Shown here piece after piece: positions 37,665 to 45,341 of a DNA stretch of 64,000 nucleotides. Position 1 is the first letter of the stretch; each line of letters begins with the position of its first letter. The stretch is taken from positions 206,936 to 270,935 of the forward strand of contig NZ_QXEC01000003.1 in assembly GCF_003583405.1 (NCBI RefSeq). Direction: 5' to 3'. The position numbers were made by a program, and so were the translations under genes. The stretch comes from Micromonospora radicis. Its GTDB lineage: Bacteria; Actinomycetota; Actinomycetes; Mycobacteriales; Micromonosporaceae. The notes below the pieces were generated by a model. It was not told where the DNA came from, made no database searches, and saw only the letters and a program-made list of their open reading frames with translations.

Positions 37665-38629
37665 GAGTGCGGCTCCGATCCAGTGAGTTCCAGGTAGACG
37701 TCCTCGAGGGTGGCGGTACGGGTCTGTACCTCGTCGAGGCCGACGAGGTCGCCGACGGCTGCCAGGGTGGGGCCGGCGGTGGAGGTCTCCAGTACCACCG
37801 AGCCGCCTTCGACGGTGACGCGGACGACGCCGGGTAGGGACTGGGCCCGTTCGGTGGATAGCTGGCCGACCGGCACCATGACCCGGGTGGGTGCGTGCGC
37901 CGCACCGACGAGCCGGTGCGGGGTGTCGAGGGCGATGACGGAGCCGGCGACGACGATGGCGACGCGGTCGCAGAGCGACTCGGCCTCGTCGAGATGGTGG
38001 GTGGTGTAGACGATCGTGCGGCCCTGCGCCTTCAGGTCGCGCAGGACCTGCCACAGGTCGCGGCGGGCCTGGGCGTCGAGCGCCGCGGTCGGTTCGTCGA
38101 GGAAGACGAGGTCCGGCTGGTGGACGAGAGCACCCGCGATGGCGAGCCGCTGCCGCTGACCGCCGGAGAGGTCTCCCACCCGCTGGTCTGCCTGGCTGGT
38201 CAGTCCGACCGTGCGCAGCGCGGTGTCGGCCGCCGTGGCCGGCAGCCCGTACAGGGCGGCCACGGTCGCGAGGTGCTCCCGGGCCGTCAGCCGGGCGAAG
38301 AAGGCGCTCTTCTGTGTCTGTAGCCCGAGGCGCGGCAGCAGTGCCGCGTTGCGGGGCCACGGGGGCATCCCGAGGACGTGGACGGTGCCGGCGTCCGCCT
38401 GGCGCAGGCCCTCCATGATCTCGATCAGGGTCGTCTTGCCGGCGCCGTTGGGGCCGAGGATGCCGAAGAACTCTCCGCGTCGGATGGTCAGCGAGACGCC
38501 GTCGACGGCCGGTAGGTCGCCGTACCGTTTGCGGACGCCGTTCAACACGACGGCCGGTGCGGCCTCAGCCGGCACGGTGGGTTCCGCGCTGCTCGGTGTC
38601 GACGTCTCGGTGGCGTGCGTGGTGGTCAT
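37661..38629 (-). CDS. ABC transporter ATP-binding protein, DrrA-like
   Basis: A 322-aa ATPase: Walker A GILGPNGAGKTTLIEIM, Q-loop LGLQTQKSAFF, signature DLSGGQRQRLAIAGALV, Walker B LVFLDEPTAALD, H-loop TTHHLDEAE, then a C-terminal regulatory domain of about 90 residues as in daunorubicin-type (DrrA) and bacteriocin exporters. The start ATG 38629 overlaps the protease-like gene's stop (ATGA). Pairs with the permease that follows. Confidence 0.93.
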   Translation of the reverse strand: MTTTHATETSTPSSAEPTVPAEAAPAVVLNGVRKRYGDLPAVDGVSLTIRRGEFFGILGPNGAGKTTLIEIMEGLRQADAGTVHVLGMPPWPRNAALLPRLGLQTQKSAFFARLTAREHLATVAALYGLPATAADTALRTVGLTSQADQRVGDLSGGQRQRLAIAGALVHQPDLVFLDEPTAALDAQARRDLWQVLRDLKAQGRTIVYTTHHLDEAESLCDRVAIVVAGSVIALDTPHRLVGAAHAPTRVMVPVGQLSTERAQSLPGVVRVTVEGGSVVLETSTAGPTLAAVGDLVGLDEVQTRTATLEDVYLELTGSEPHS

Positions 38630-39858
38630 CTCTGCACCTCTTTCGCGCGGCTGTCGGCCGGCGTGCGGATTCCGGTGAACGACGTGCGGGGCAGCACGAA
38701 GAGCATCCCGATCAGTACGGCCAGTCCGGCCGAGACCGTCCCGGCGACGGGTCCGAAGTGGGCGGTGGCGACCCGTTGCGCGGTCAGCGCGACGACCGTC
38801 AGGATGCCCACGATCAGGGCTGCGGCGCCCAGGGCGTACGCGGTGAAGGCGATCCGGGCGGCGCGGGGATATCCCGCCAGGCCCGGGCGACCGACCAGGG
38901 CCGCCACCGCGCGGCCGGCGAAGCGACGGCTGCCACTGGCGTAGTGCAGGATGCCCAGCGAGTGGGCGAGCATCTGGTAGCCGTCCAGCGGTGGTAGTGG
39001 TAGCAGGTACAGCGCGGCCTGGGCGAGTCCCAGCAGCATCAGCGCGCCGAGCAGCGTGCGGGCCGGTTCCCCGGCCGGCAGCAGCAGCCAGGCCGGCAGG
39101 ACCGGCAGCAGCAACAGCAGGTTGACCAGGATGCCGGCCGACGCGGTGGCCACCTGCTGGCGGCGGCTCGGCAGGAACAGGTAGTCGTCGACCCGGCAGT
39201 ACATGACGACCATGGGTAGTTGCCAGCGGATCCCGATCTCACCGACGGTGCCGCCGAAGTGGTGTGCCACGACGCCGTGCCCGAGTTCGTGCAGGCCCAT
39301 GGTGACCCACAGGATGGTGGCGACGGTGGTGAGCGCGTACGGGTCGGCTAACACGGTGGCGGTGTCGGCGACCAGGGCCGGTCCGTGCCACAGCGTGGCG
39401 GCCAGCATCGCCAGGACCGCCGTGGTCGCGGGGATCAGGAACCAGCCCCGGAATGCGAAGCCGAGTAAGCGGTGCAGTCGTGCGGTGGTGACGGTGGCGT
39501 CGCTGACCAGCCGCAGCGAGCCGCCGAGGACGTTGCGTCGGGTCGCCACCGGCGGGAGGTCGGCCGGCGGTGGGCTTCCTTCGATGAGGCCCCGGGCGGC
39601 CAGCAGGGTGAGGAGTTGCTGCCAGGCGGCTGGCCCGAGGGTGCGCCGGAACTGTCCGGCGTACGCGGCGGCGATCTCGTCGCGTGAGGTCGTCCCGTCG
39701 AGTCGGACGAGGACGAAGTGCTCCTTCACCCCGATCTCGAACGTCCTCCCGGCGACGGGGTCCCGGACGAGGTGGACCGGCGTACCGTCGCGCAGGTATC
39801 GCCCGCTGATCTGGATGTCCGTTCGTCTTGCCGGTGCGACGGCGACGGCGGTGCTCAC
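38626..39858 (-). CDS. M50-type membrane metalloprotease with N-terminal PqqD-like domain
   Basis: 410 aa. Residues about 15-95 (YLRDGTPVHLVRDPVAGRTFE, DEIAAAYAGQF) read like a PqqD-type leader-binding or winged-helix domain. Then come six or more membrane segments carrying the intact zinc motif H190-E-L-G-H194 (GLHELGHGVVAHHFGG) and a distal LPLPPLDGYQM that supplies the third ligand Asp, as in site-2 proteases. A protein of this build could cut the leader at the membrane next to the exporter, or act in immunity. GTG 39858 overlaps the preceding stop. Confidence 0.85.
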   Translation of the reverse strand: MSTAVAVAPARRTDIQISGRYLRDGTPVHLVRDPVAGRTFEIGVKEHFVLVRLDGTTSRDEIAAAYAGQFRRTLGPAAWQQLLTLLAARGLIEGSPPPADLPPVATRRNVLGGSLRLVSDATVTTARLHRLLGFAFRGWFLIPATTAVLAMLAATLWHGPALVADTATVLADPYALTTVATILWVTMGLHELGHGVVAHHFGGTVGEIGIRWQLPMVVMYCRVDDYLFLPSRRQQVATASAGILVNLLLLLPVLPAWLLLPAGEPARTLLGALMLLGLAQAALYLLPLPPLDGYQMLAHSLGILHYASGSRRFAGRAVAALVGRPGLAGYPRAARIAFTAYALGAAALIVGILTVVALTAQRVATAHFGPVAGTVSAGLAVLIGMLFVLPRTSFTGIRTPADSRAKEVQR

Positions 39859-40910
39859 GCCGGCTCGCCGTGCTCGGGTAGCGCCCGGCCGAGCAGGTAC
39901 GACAGGTACGCCTCGTCGGTGATCGTGACGTGTAGCCGGTTGTTGGTCATGTGCATGTACGGCGACAGCAGCAGTGGCAGTGCGGTCCGCGGGTCCGTGG
40001 GGATCTCGTCGCGGGTGCCGTCCCAGGAGCGGAACACGAGCTGCCCGCGTTCGGCCAGGTCGGCCGCCCGGTGGCGCAGTTCGAGGCAGTGTTCGGCCCA
40101 GTCGCGCAGCAGCCCGGGCAGGTCCTGACCGCCGGTCGTGCGCAGGGAGTGCCGGATGGCGGCGAACCGTCGGCCGATCTCGGGGCCGGTGGCGGCGTAC
40201 TGCTGCTGGTACTCCTCGGCGCCGGCGTAGTTGGTGTCGGGGAAGGCTGCGCGCCAGAACGTGTGGTACCGGTTCAGGTAGTCGACCAGGTCGTCGGTGT
40301 CCGGCAGGAAGCAGGCGGACATCACCATCATCAGCTGTGCGGCGGTGCCGAGCAGCACGGTACGCAGGTGCAGGTTCTTCGTACGGATGGCGGTGGTGAC
40401 CATGCGGCTGGAGTGGGCGAAGTGCCACTCGGCGAGTGCGATCCCGGCTTCGCCGCCGTACTTGCCGTACTCCGGTTCGTACGGCTCGTAGCTGTAGGTG
40501 TTGTTCTCGCGCAGGTTCATCCGGCCGTCGCCGCGGAGGTAGCGGGTCTTCTCGTCGACGGAGAACTCCATGTCGAACAGGGAGTTGTAGAACTCTTCCA
40601 GGAATCCGGCGTCCACCTGGTACAGCGCGGGCCGGACGCGCAGGTACTCGGTGATGGCGGCCTCCGCCCTCCGCTTCACCTCGGGGGTGGCCGCCACGGT
40701 GGCCGGTTTGAGCCGTAGCCGGACGTGCGGCCCCTCAAGCCAGTAGTTGATGAAGAAGTGGCCGGTGATCAGGCCGTCGGCTTCGAGTCCGCTGATCAGC
40801 GGATGCACGCACTGCACGATCAACGGTTGCGGGTTGGCCGCGTAGTAGATGTGGATGGCCTGCCAGTGGCCGGCGGCCACGTCCGCCGGACGGCTGAGGG
40901 TCTGGGTCAT
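39855..40910 (-). CDS. thiopeptide-type LanB C-terminal (elimination) protein
   Basis: A 351-aa protein of the SpaB_C/lantibiotic-dehydratase C-terminal family. WQAIHIYYAANPQPLIVQ, then GHFFINYWLEGPHVRLRLKP, is the recognised opening, and WHFAHSSRM is mid-domain. In split systems this protein removes glutamate from glutamylated Ser/Thr to give Dha/Dhb. Homologues also include the [4+2] pyridine synthases of thiopeptides, so elimination is the more likely assignment because it is the only copy. ATG 40910 overlaps the dehydratase stop. Confidence 0.88.
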   Translation of the reverse strand: MTQTLSRPADVAAGHWQAIHIYYAANPQPLIVQCVHPLISGLEADGLITGHFFINYWLEGPHVRLRLKPATVAATPEVKRRAEAAITEYLRVRPALYQVDAGFLEEFYNSLFDMEFSVDEKTRYLRGDGRMNLRENNTYSYEPYEPEYGKYGGEAGIALAEWHFAHSSRMVTTAIRTKNLHLRTVLLGTAAQLMMVMSACFLPDTDDLVDYLNRYHTFWRAAFPDTNYAGAEEYQQQYAATGPEIGRRFAAIRHSLRTTGGQDLPGLLRDWAEHCLELRHRAADLAERGQLVFRSWDGTRDEIPTDPRTALPLLLSPYMHMTNNRLHVTITDEAYLSYLLGRALPEHGEPA

Positions 40911-43699
40911 GGCTGCGGGTCCTGTCGGGGTGCGGCGGGCAGGGTCGAAGGGGCACGAAGGGTCTCGACGGCCAGCTCGGCGACGTGCGCGCCGCGGTTG
41001 GACCGCGTGTGCAGGGCGTCCTCGTCGGGGAGCATCTCCCGGAACACCACCCGGGCCTGCGGGTCCTGCAGCAGGCCGTTGAGGGCGTACAGGGACAGGT
41101 AGCTGGCGAAGTCCACGTACTGCGGCTTGCCGCTGCGTGACCGGCCGTCCCCGGCGGTCGCGGTGACCGTCGCGAAGGTACGGGCCGGCAGCGCGTGGGT
41201 GCGCCGCCACCGCTGCCATGCCAGGAACCAGTCCTCGTCGGTGTCCGTTGGCGAGAGCCGGGGCAGGTCCTTGCCGTCGACGGTCCAGGAGCGGCGGCTC
41301 AGCACCAGGTTGCGGTGGCGCACCCGCGGCCGGTACCGCACCCCGTCGCGTGGTTCTCCGTCGGGCACGCCGCCCCACAGGTTGACCGGGGCCAGCGACG
41401 AGGGCGACAGCAGCAGCAGGGTCCGGGGGATCTCGGGCAGTGCCAGCGGCACCAGGTAGCCGAGGTAGACCGGGATGATCTCCCGGGCGAGCCGGTGCGA
41501 GCGCAGCACCAGGCGCGCCTCGGTGACGTCGTGCTCCAGGTAGAGGTCGTCGAGGTGTAGCTGGTCCTCGGCCGGTACGGAGCTGGTCTCGCCGGGGCAG
41601 ACGATCTGGTAGCGGGTCAGCCGCCCGTGCAGGTTGAGATTGGTGACCACCGCTCCGCCGGTGATCTCGGCGAGGACCGCGCCAGCCGGTGCCGTCTGGG
41701 CGGACTGCCGCAGGAGCTGGTGTGCCAGGCCGTCCGTCTCCGGCGCGTCGTGGGGTGCGTCGAAGCAGTGGGTGAAGCGGCTGAACGGGAAGTACAACCC
41801 GCCGTAGGACTGGTTCAGCACCGCGACCGGGTCACCGGGCCGGTCCTGTACCTGGAGGAAGTGGCTCTGCGGGCCGAACCGGGTGGTGACCGGGGCCAGG
41901 TGCGCGGCCACGGCGGCGACGGTCGGCTCGTCGAGCCGGACCTCCTCCGCCTGCCCGGACGTGGCCCAGATGTCCCGCATCCGGACGAGCAGTTCGCGGC
42001 GGGCGTCGTCGAGCGCGGTGATGCCGGGCAACCGCAGCCAGTTCACCTCCGGGACGTACTCGCCGTCCTCGAACGCCTTGGGACGTCCGTTGAAGGTCAG
42101 GTACTGGTCGAAGAAGTCCTCGTGGAAGTCGTGGACCAGCTTCAACAGGTCGTCGCAGCGTCCACCGTGGCCGTAGCGGGCCAGGAAGTAGCCGGTGAAC
42201 GTGATGCGTTGGGGCAGGGTCACGTCGAAGGCCGGCAGGATCCGTTCCACCGACCGCAGCGAGTCCGCGAGCAGTCCGTGCCACGCCTGCCGGTCGAGTG
42301 TCAGCTCGTCGGTGCCGGCGCGCACATCCTCGTACAGCAGGGTGCGGGGCAGTGTGGCGTCCTGGTCACCGAGGTTCGTCTGCAGCTCGTGCAGGCTGGT
42401 GCGGAGCTGCCCGAGCAGCTGTCGACGTTCGGCGTGGCCGGCGAGTGCGTACCGGTCGACGTAGGTGATCGGTGCGGCCAGTCCGTCGGCCAGTTCGTCG
42501 GCCCAGGGGCGCGCGATGCCCCGCAGGGCCGCCTGGAAGCCGCGCAGCGGGTCACGGGTGTGCACATCGGTCTGTAGGCACGGGAACTGCAGCATGCCGA
42601 GGTGTAGGAGCGCGGCGAGGTACCGGTCGCACTCGTCGGGGGTGGCCCGCTCGGTGGCCCCGAGCCACTCGGTGAGTTTGCCGAACGTGACGCCGGGGGT
42701 GTGTGCCATCATCCGCAGCATGCGTTCGAGGACGCCGGTGCGCTGCAGGAAGTAGAGCCGGTCGGAGGAGGCGTCGAAGGTCACTGCGGCGTTGTCGTCA
42801 CCGGTGGTGACCCAGCGGCGGACGAACCGTACCCGGTCTTCGTCGTTGCGCCATCCGCTGGCCGCCTGGACCGGCAGGTCCGCGCGACGCCGCGGATCGG
42901 CCAGGACGGTTTCGGCGAGGCGACCGAGCACGACCACGTTCACCCGGGGCTGGCTGGGCCAGTCGTCGGCCACCCGCACGTGGTGCCCGGCGTCGGCGGC
43001 CTGCGTGAGCCGGCCCACCCCGACCGCGGTGAACGTGCTGAACGGGCTCGGCTTGCAGGCGGTGCGGTACAGGTAGGACAGCACGGAGCGGATAGTGCGC
43101 CGTTCCTTCTTGTCGGGTCGGTCGGCGCCACCGTCGATGAACGCGTCGAGTTGCGCGTCCAGCGACGGCGAGGCGAGCAGCACGCCTCGGCGCAGCCGGT
43201 CCTCGGCGGCCAGCTGGCGCAGTCGCGCGGTCGTGCCGGCCACCTCCGCACCGACGATCCGCCCGCCTTCGGCGCGCAGCTCGTCGAGCCTGCGCCGGGC
43301 CGCCAGCCAGCGGGTGAGCCGTTCGGCGGTGTCTGGGTTGAGCCCTGCCACCAGGGTGACGGCGGCGCTGGGGTGTGCCGGCAGCCGGTTGTTGAACACC
43401 TGTCGGCGTAGCCGCAGCAGCTGCCGGCGGACGAGGTCGTCGTCGTTGTCGTTGACCAGGTCGTGCAGCAGGTCGCTGAGGACGCCCGCCGTCTCGGTAA
43501 GCGATTGCTCCGCCCGCAGCGTCTGCTCGGCCCAGCGGTAGCTGTCCGGACAGCGGAGGGCGCCGACGGTGGCGAGGGGCAGGCCCGCGACCCGGGTCAT
43601 CAGGCGGTCCTGGAGGGTCCAGTGGGGGTCCGCCGGTCGTGGTTCGGGTCCGCCGGTGGTGGCTGCCGGCGGGCGGTGGGACTCGGTGGTCAGGGTCAT
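40907..43699 (-). CDS. LanB-type dehydratase N-terminal (tRNA-Glu glutamylation) protein
   Basis: A 930-aa Lant_dehydr_N protein. YLYRTACKPSPFSTFTAVG is the family motif in the first third, and the large body follows the LanB layout (EVNWLRLPGITALDDARRE, SHFLQVQDRPGD, LVPLALPEIPRTLLLLSPSS). It transfers glutamate from glutamyl-tRNA to Ser/Thr side chains; the partner at 39855 then eliminates it. It is longer than typical split dehydratases of about 800 residues. ATG 43699 with GGAG six to seven bases upstream is preferred over the in-frame start at 43738. Confidence 0.92.
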   Translation of the reverse strand: MTLTTESHRPPAATTGGPEPRPADPHWTLQDRLMTRVAGLPLATVGALRCPDSYRWAEQTLRAEQSLTETAGVLSDLLHDLVNDNDDDLVRRQLLRLRRQVFNNRLPAHPSAAVTLVAGLNPDTAERLTRWLAARRRLDELRAEGGRIVGAEVAGTTARLRQLAAEDRLRRGVLLASPSLDAQLDAFIDGGADRPDKKERRTIRSVLSYLYRTACKPSPFSTFTAVGVGRLTQAADAGHHVRVADDWPSQPRVNVVVLGRLAETVLADPRRRADLPVQAASGWRNDEDRVRFVRRWVTTGDDNAAVTFDASSDRLYFLQRTGVLERMLRMMAHTPGVTFGKLTEWLGATERATPDECDRYLAALLHLGMLQFPCLQTDVHTRDPLRGFQAALRGIARPWADELADGLAAPITYVDRYALAGHAERRQLLGQLRTSLHELQTNLGDQDATLPRTLLYEDVRAGTDELTLDRQAWHGLLADSLRSVERILPAFDVTLPQRITFTGYFLARYGHGGRCDDLLKLVHDFHEDFFDQYLTFNGRPKAFEDGEYVPEVNWLRLPGITALDDARRELLVRMRDIWATSGQAEEVRLDEPTVAAVAAHLAPVTTRFGPQSHFLQVQDRPGDPVAVLNQSYGGLYFPFSRFTHCFDAPHDAPETDGLAHQLLRQSAQTAPAGAVLAEITGGAVVTNLNLHGRLTRYQIVCPGETSSVPAEDQLHLDDLYLEHDVTEARLVLRSHRLAREIIPVYLGYLVPLALPEIPRTLLLLSPSSLAPVNLWGGVPDGEPRDGVRYRPRVRHRNLVLSRRSWTVDGKDLPRLSPTDTDEDWFLAWQRWRRTHALPARTFATVTATAGDGRSRSGKPQYVDFASYLSLYALNGLLQDPQARVVFREMLPDEDALHTRSNRGAHVAELAVETLRAPSTLPAAPRQDPQP

Positions 43700-43724
43700 C
43701 ACGGGCTCCGTTCGACTCGGTCTG

Positions 43725-45305
43725 TCAGGCGATGTCATAGCGAAAGTCCGCGGGACGGGCCCGTTCCCGACCGAGCATCATGATCAGTAGGGGTGCTTCG
43801 CCGGTGGTGTGCAGGTCGAGTTCCTCGACGAAGGAGATGTTGTCGAAGCCGAGTGCGACGCCGGCGCCGATGTCCATCGCGGCCGCGGCGGTGTAGAAGT
43901 TCTGCGCGACGGCGCCGATGGTGGCGTTGACCAGCCGGTAGCCGCGATCGCCGACGGCGTCGAGCACCGCGGTGGTGCGGACGGTCGGCACGATCACGAC
44001 GCCCGCCTGTTCCAGGTTGTAGTTGGAGAGGAAGTAGTTCCGTTGCAGGAACGGCCCGGACCGGCCCGCCTTGACCAGGTGGAGGGCGTGTCCGTGCGGG
44101 TCGTACTCGTACTCCCCCGGCGGTACGCCGTCGACGTGGTTGACGAAGGCGTAGAGCTTCGCCAGCCGGGCCGTTCCGGCGCCGCTGGCCGTGTCGGTGA
44201 AGGGCGCGTGGGCGCTGGCGGCCAGTCCGGTGGCGAGTTGCGCCGCGGTCAGTGGCACGGTCGCGTCGAAGCGGCCGAAGCTGCTGCGTCGGCGGCGCAG
44301 TGTGGTGCGTACCGGCGCATCGAGGGCGAGTGGGGGCGGCAGCGCGACCCGGGTGCGGTCCGGCTGCGGCGGGTGGGCGGCAGCCGCGGCCAGGGTCCCG
44401 GGGGCGGGCGCCCGGGTCGCGCCCGCCACCGTCCCCGCGTGGATTCTGGCGATCGTGTCGAAGGTCAGCACGGTCCGGGACCGTTCCTGGTCGCGGTGGC
44501 GGACCGACACCGGGGCCGTCCGGTTCCCGGGGCGTCGCGCCGCGTCCCAGGCGAGCGGGACGACGGCGAAGATGCCTTCCTCCTCGTTCGCCACGCCCAG
44601 CAGGTCGGCGATGCGCGGTTCGTCGAACCATAGTTCCGGCTCCACCACGCGGCCGTGGGCCCCGGCCCAGAGTCGCCAGGTCTGCACGATGGTGCCGATG
44701 TCCATGGTGACCGCGTGGAAGGAGAAGCTGTTGTACTTGAAGGCGTTCTGCCAGTACTTGACGCCGAGTACGAGGAACTGGTCGCCGTCCTGGCCGGCGC
44801 GGGCGCCGAGCGCTTCGCGCAGGATCGGTGTCACGTCGCCGGTGAGCAGGCGCTGCATCGCGTGGTGCTTCGTCGAGTAGTGGTAGAGGCCCGGTGGCAT
44901 CGGGCCACTCGGCCCGCAGACCCAGTACACACTCACCGGGTAGAGGCCGCCGCCCGACGCGGTGCCCCGGTGCCAGTTCGCCGTCGGGTACGTGGGCAGG
45001 GCGCGCAGGTCGGTGTTTGCCTGGATGCCGAGGCGGCGGCCGACCAGCCCGTACGAGTCGTGCAGCATCGCGGCGAGCAACGGCAGGTCGAACGGGAGCG
45101 ACCCGGTGTGTCCCGGGCCGTCGAACCCGTCCTGGACGGTGGCGTCTGCGGGTGGGTTGGCTTCGGGCAGCGGGAAGGTCTCGACGCCGGGGAAGAACTT
45201 TCCCTTGCGGGGCTGGTCCGGCCAGTTCGGGGTGAACTCCGTCGGCTCCATCGGAACCCGACCGCGGTGCAGGATGGCGCTCGCGTAGTCGTGTGCGTAA
45301 CCCAT
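43725..45305 (-). CDS. SagB-type FMN-dependent azoline oxidase
   Basis: A 526-aa oxidase with two nitroreductase-like halves (about residues 70-260 and 330-526). ASGGGLYPVSVYWV and QNAFKYNSFSFHAVTMDIG mark the first; RRRSSFGRF, LQRNYFLSNYNLEQAGVVIV and AVAQNFYTAAAAMDIGAGVALG the second, which resembles the catalytic FMN part of SagB/McbC enzymes. It oxidises thiazolines and oxazolines to azoles. ATG 45305 has AAGGA upstream; GTG 45341 is in frame just before the YcaO stop. Immediately downstream of the first YcaO gene. Confidence 0.9.
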   Translation of the reverse strand: MGYAHDYASAILHRGRVPMEPTEFTPNWPDQPRKGKFFPGVETFPLPEANPPADATVQDGFDGPGHTGSLPFDLPLLAAMLHDSYGLVGRRLGIQANTDLRALPTYPTANWHRGTASGGGLYPVSVYWVCGPSGPMPPGLYHYSTKHHAMQRLLTGDVTPILREALGARAGQDGDQFLVLGVKYWQNAFKYNSFSFHAVTMDIGTIVQTWRLWAGAHGRVVEPELWFDEPRIADLLGVANEEEGIFAVVPLAWDAARRPGNRTAPVSVRHRDQERSRTVLTFDTIARIHAGTVAGATRAPAPGTLAAAAAHPPQPDRTRVALPPPLALDAPVRTTLRRRRSSFGRFDATVPLTAAQLATGLAASAHAPFTDTASGAGTARLAKLYAFVNHVDGVPPGEYEYDPHGHALHLVKAGRSGPFLQRNYFLSNYNLEQAGVVIVPTVRTTAVLDAVGDRGYRLVNATIGAVAQNFYTAAAAMDIGAGVALGFDNISFVEELDLHTTGEAPLLIMMLGRERARPADFRYDIA

Positions 45306-45341
45306 GTCGGTCCTTGTCTCCTCGCGTGGTGGCTCGGGCAC

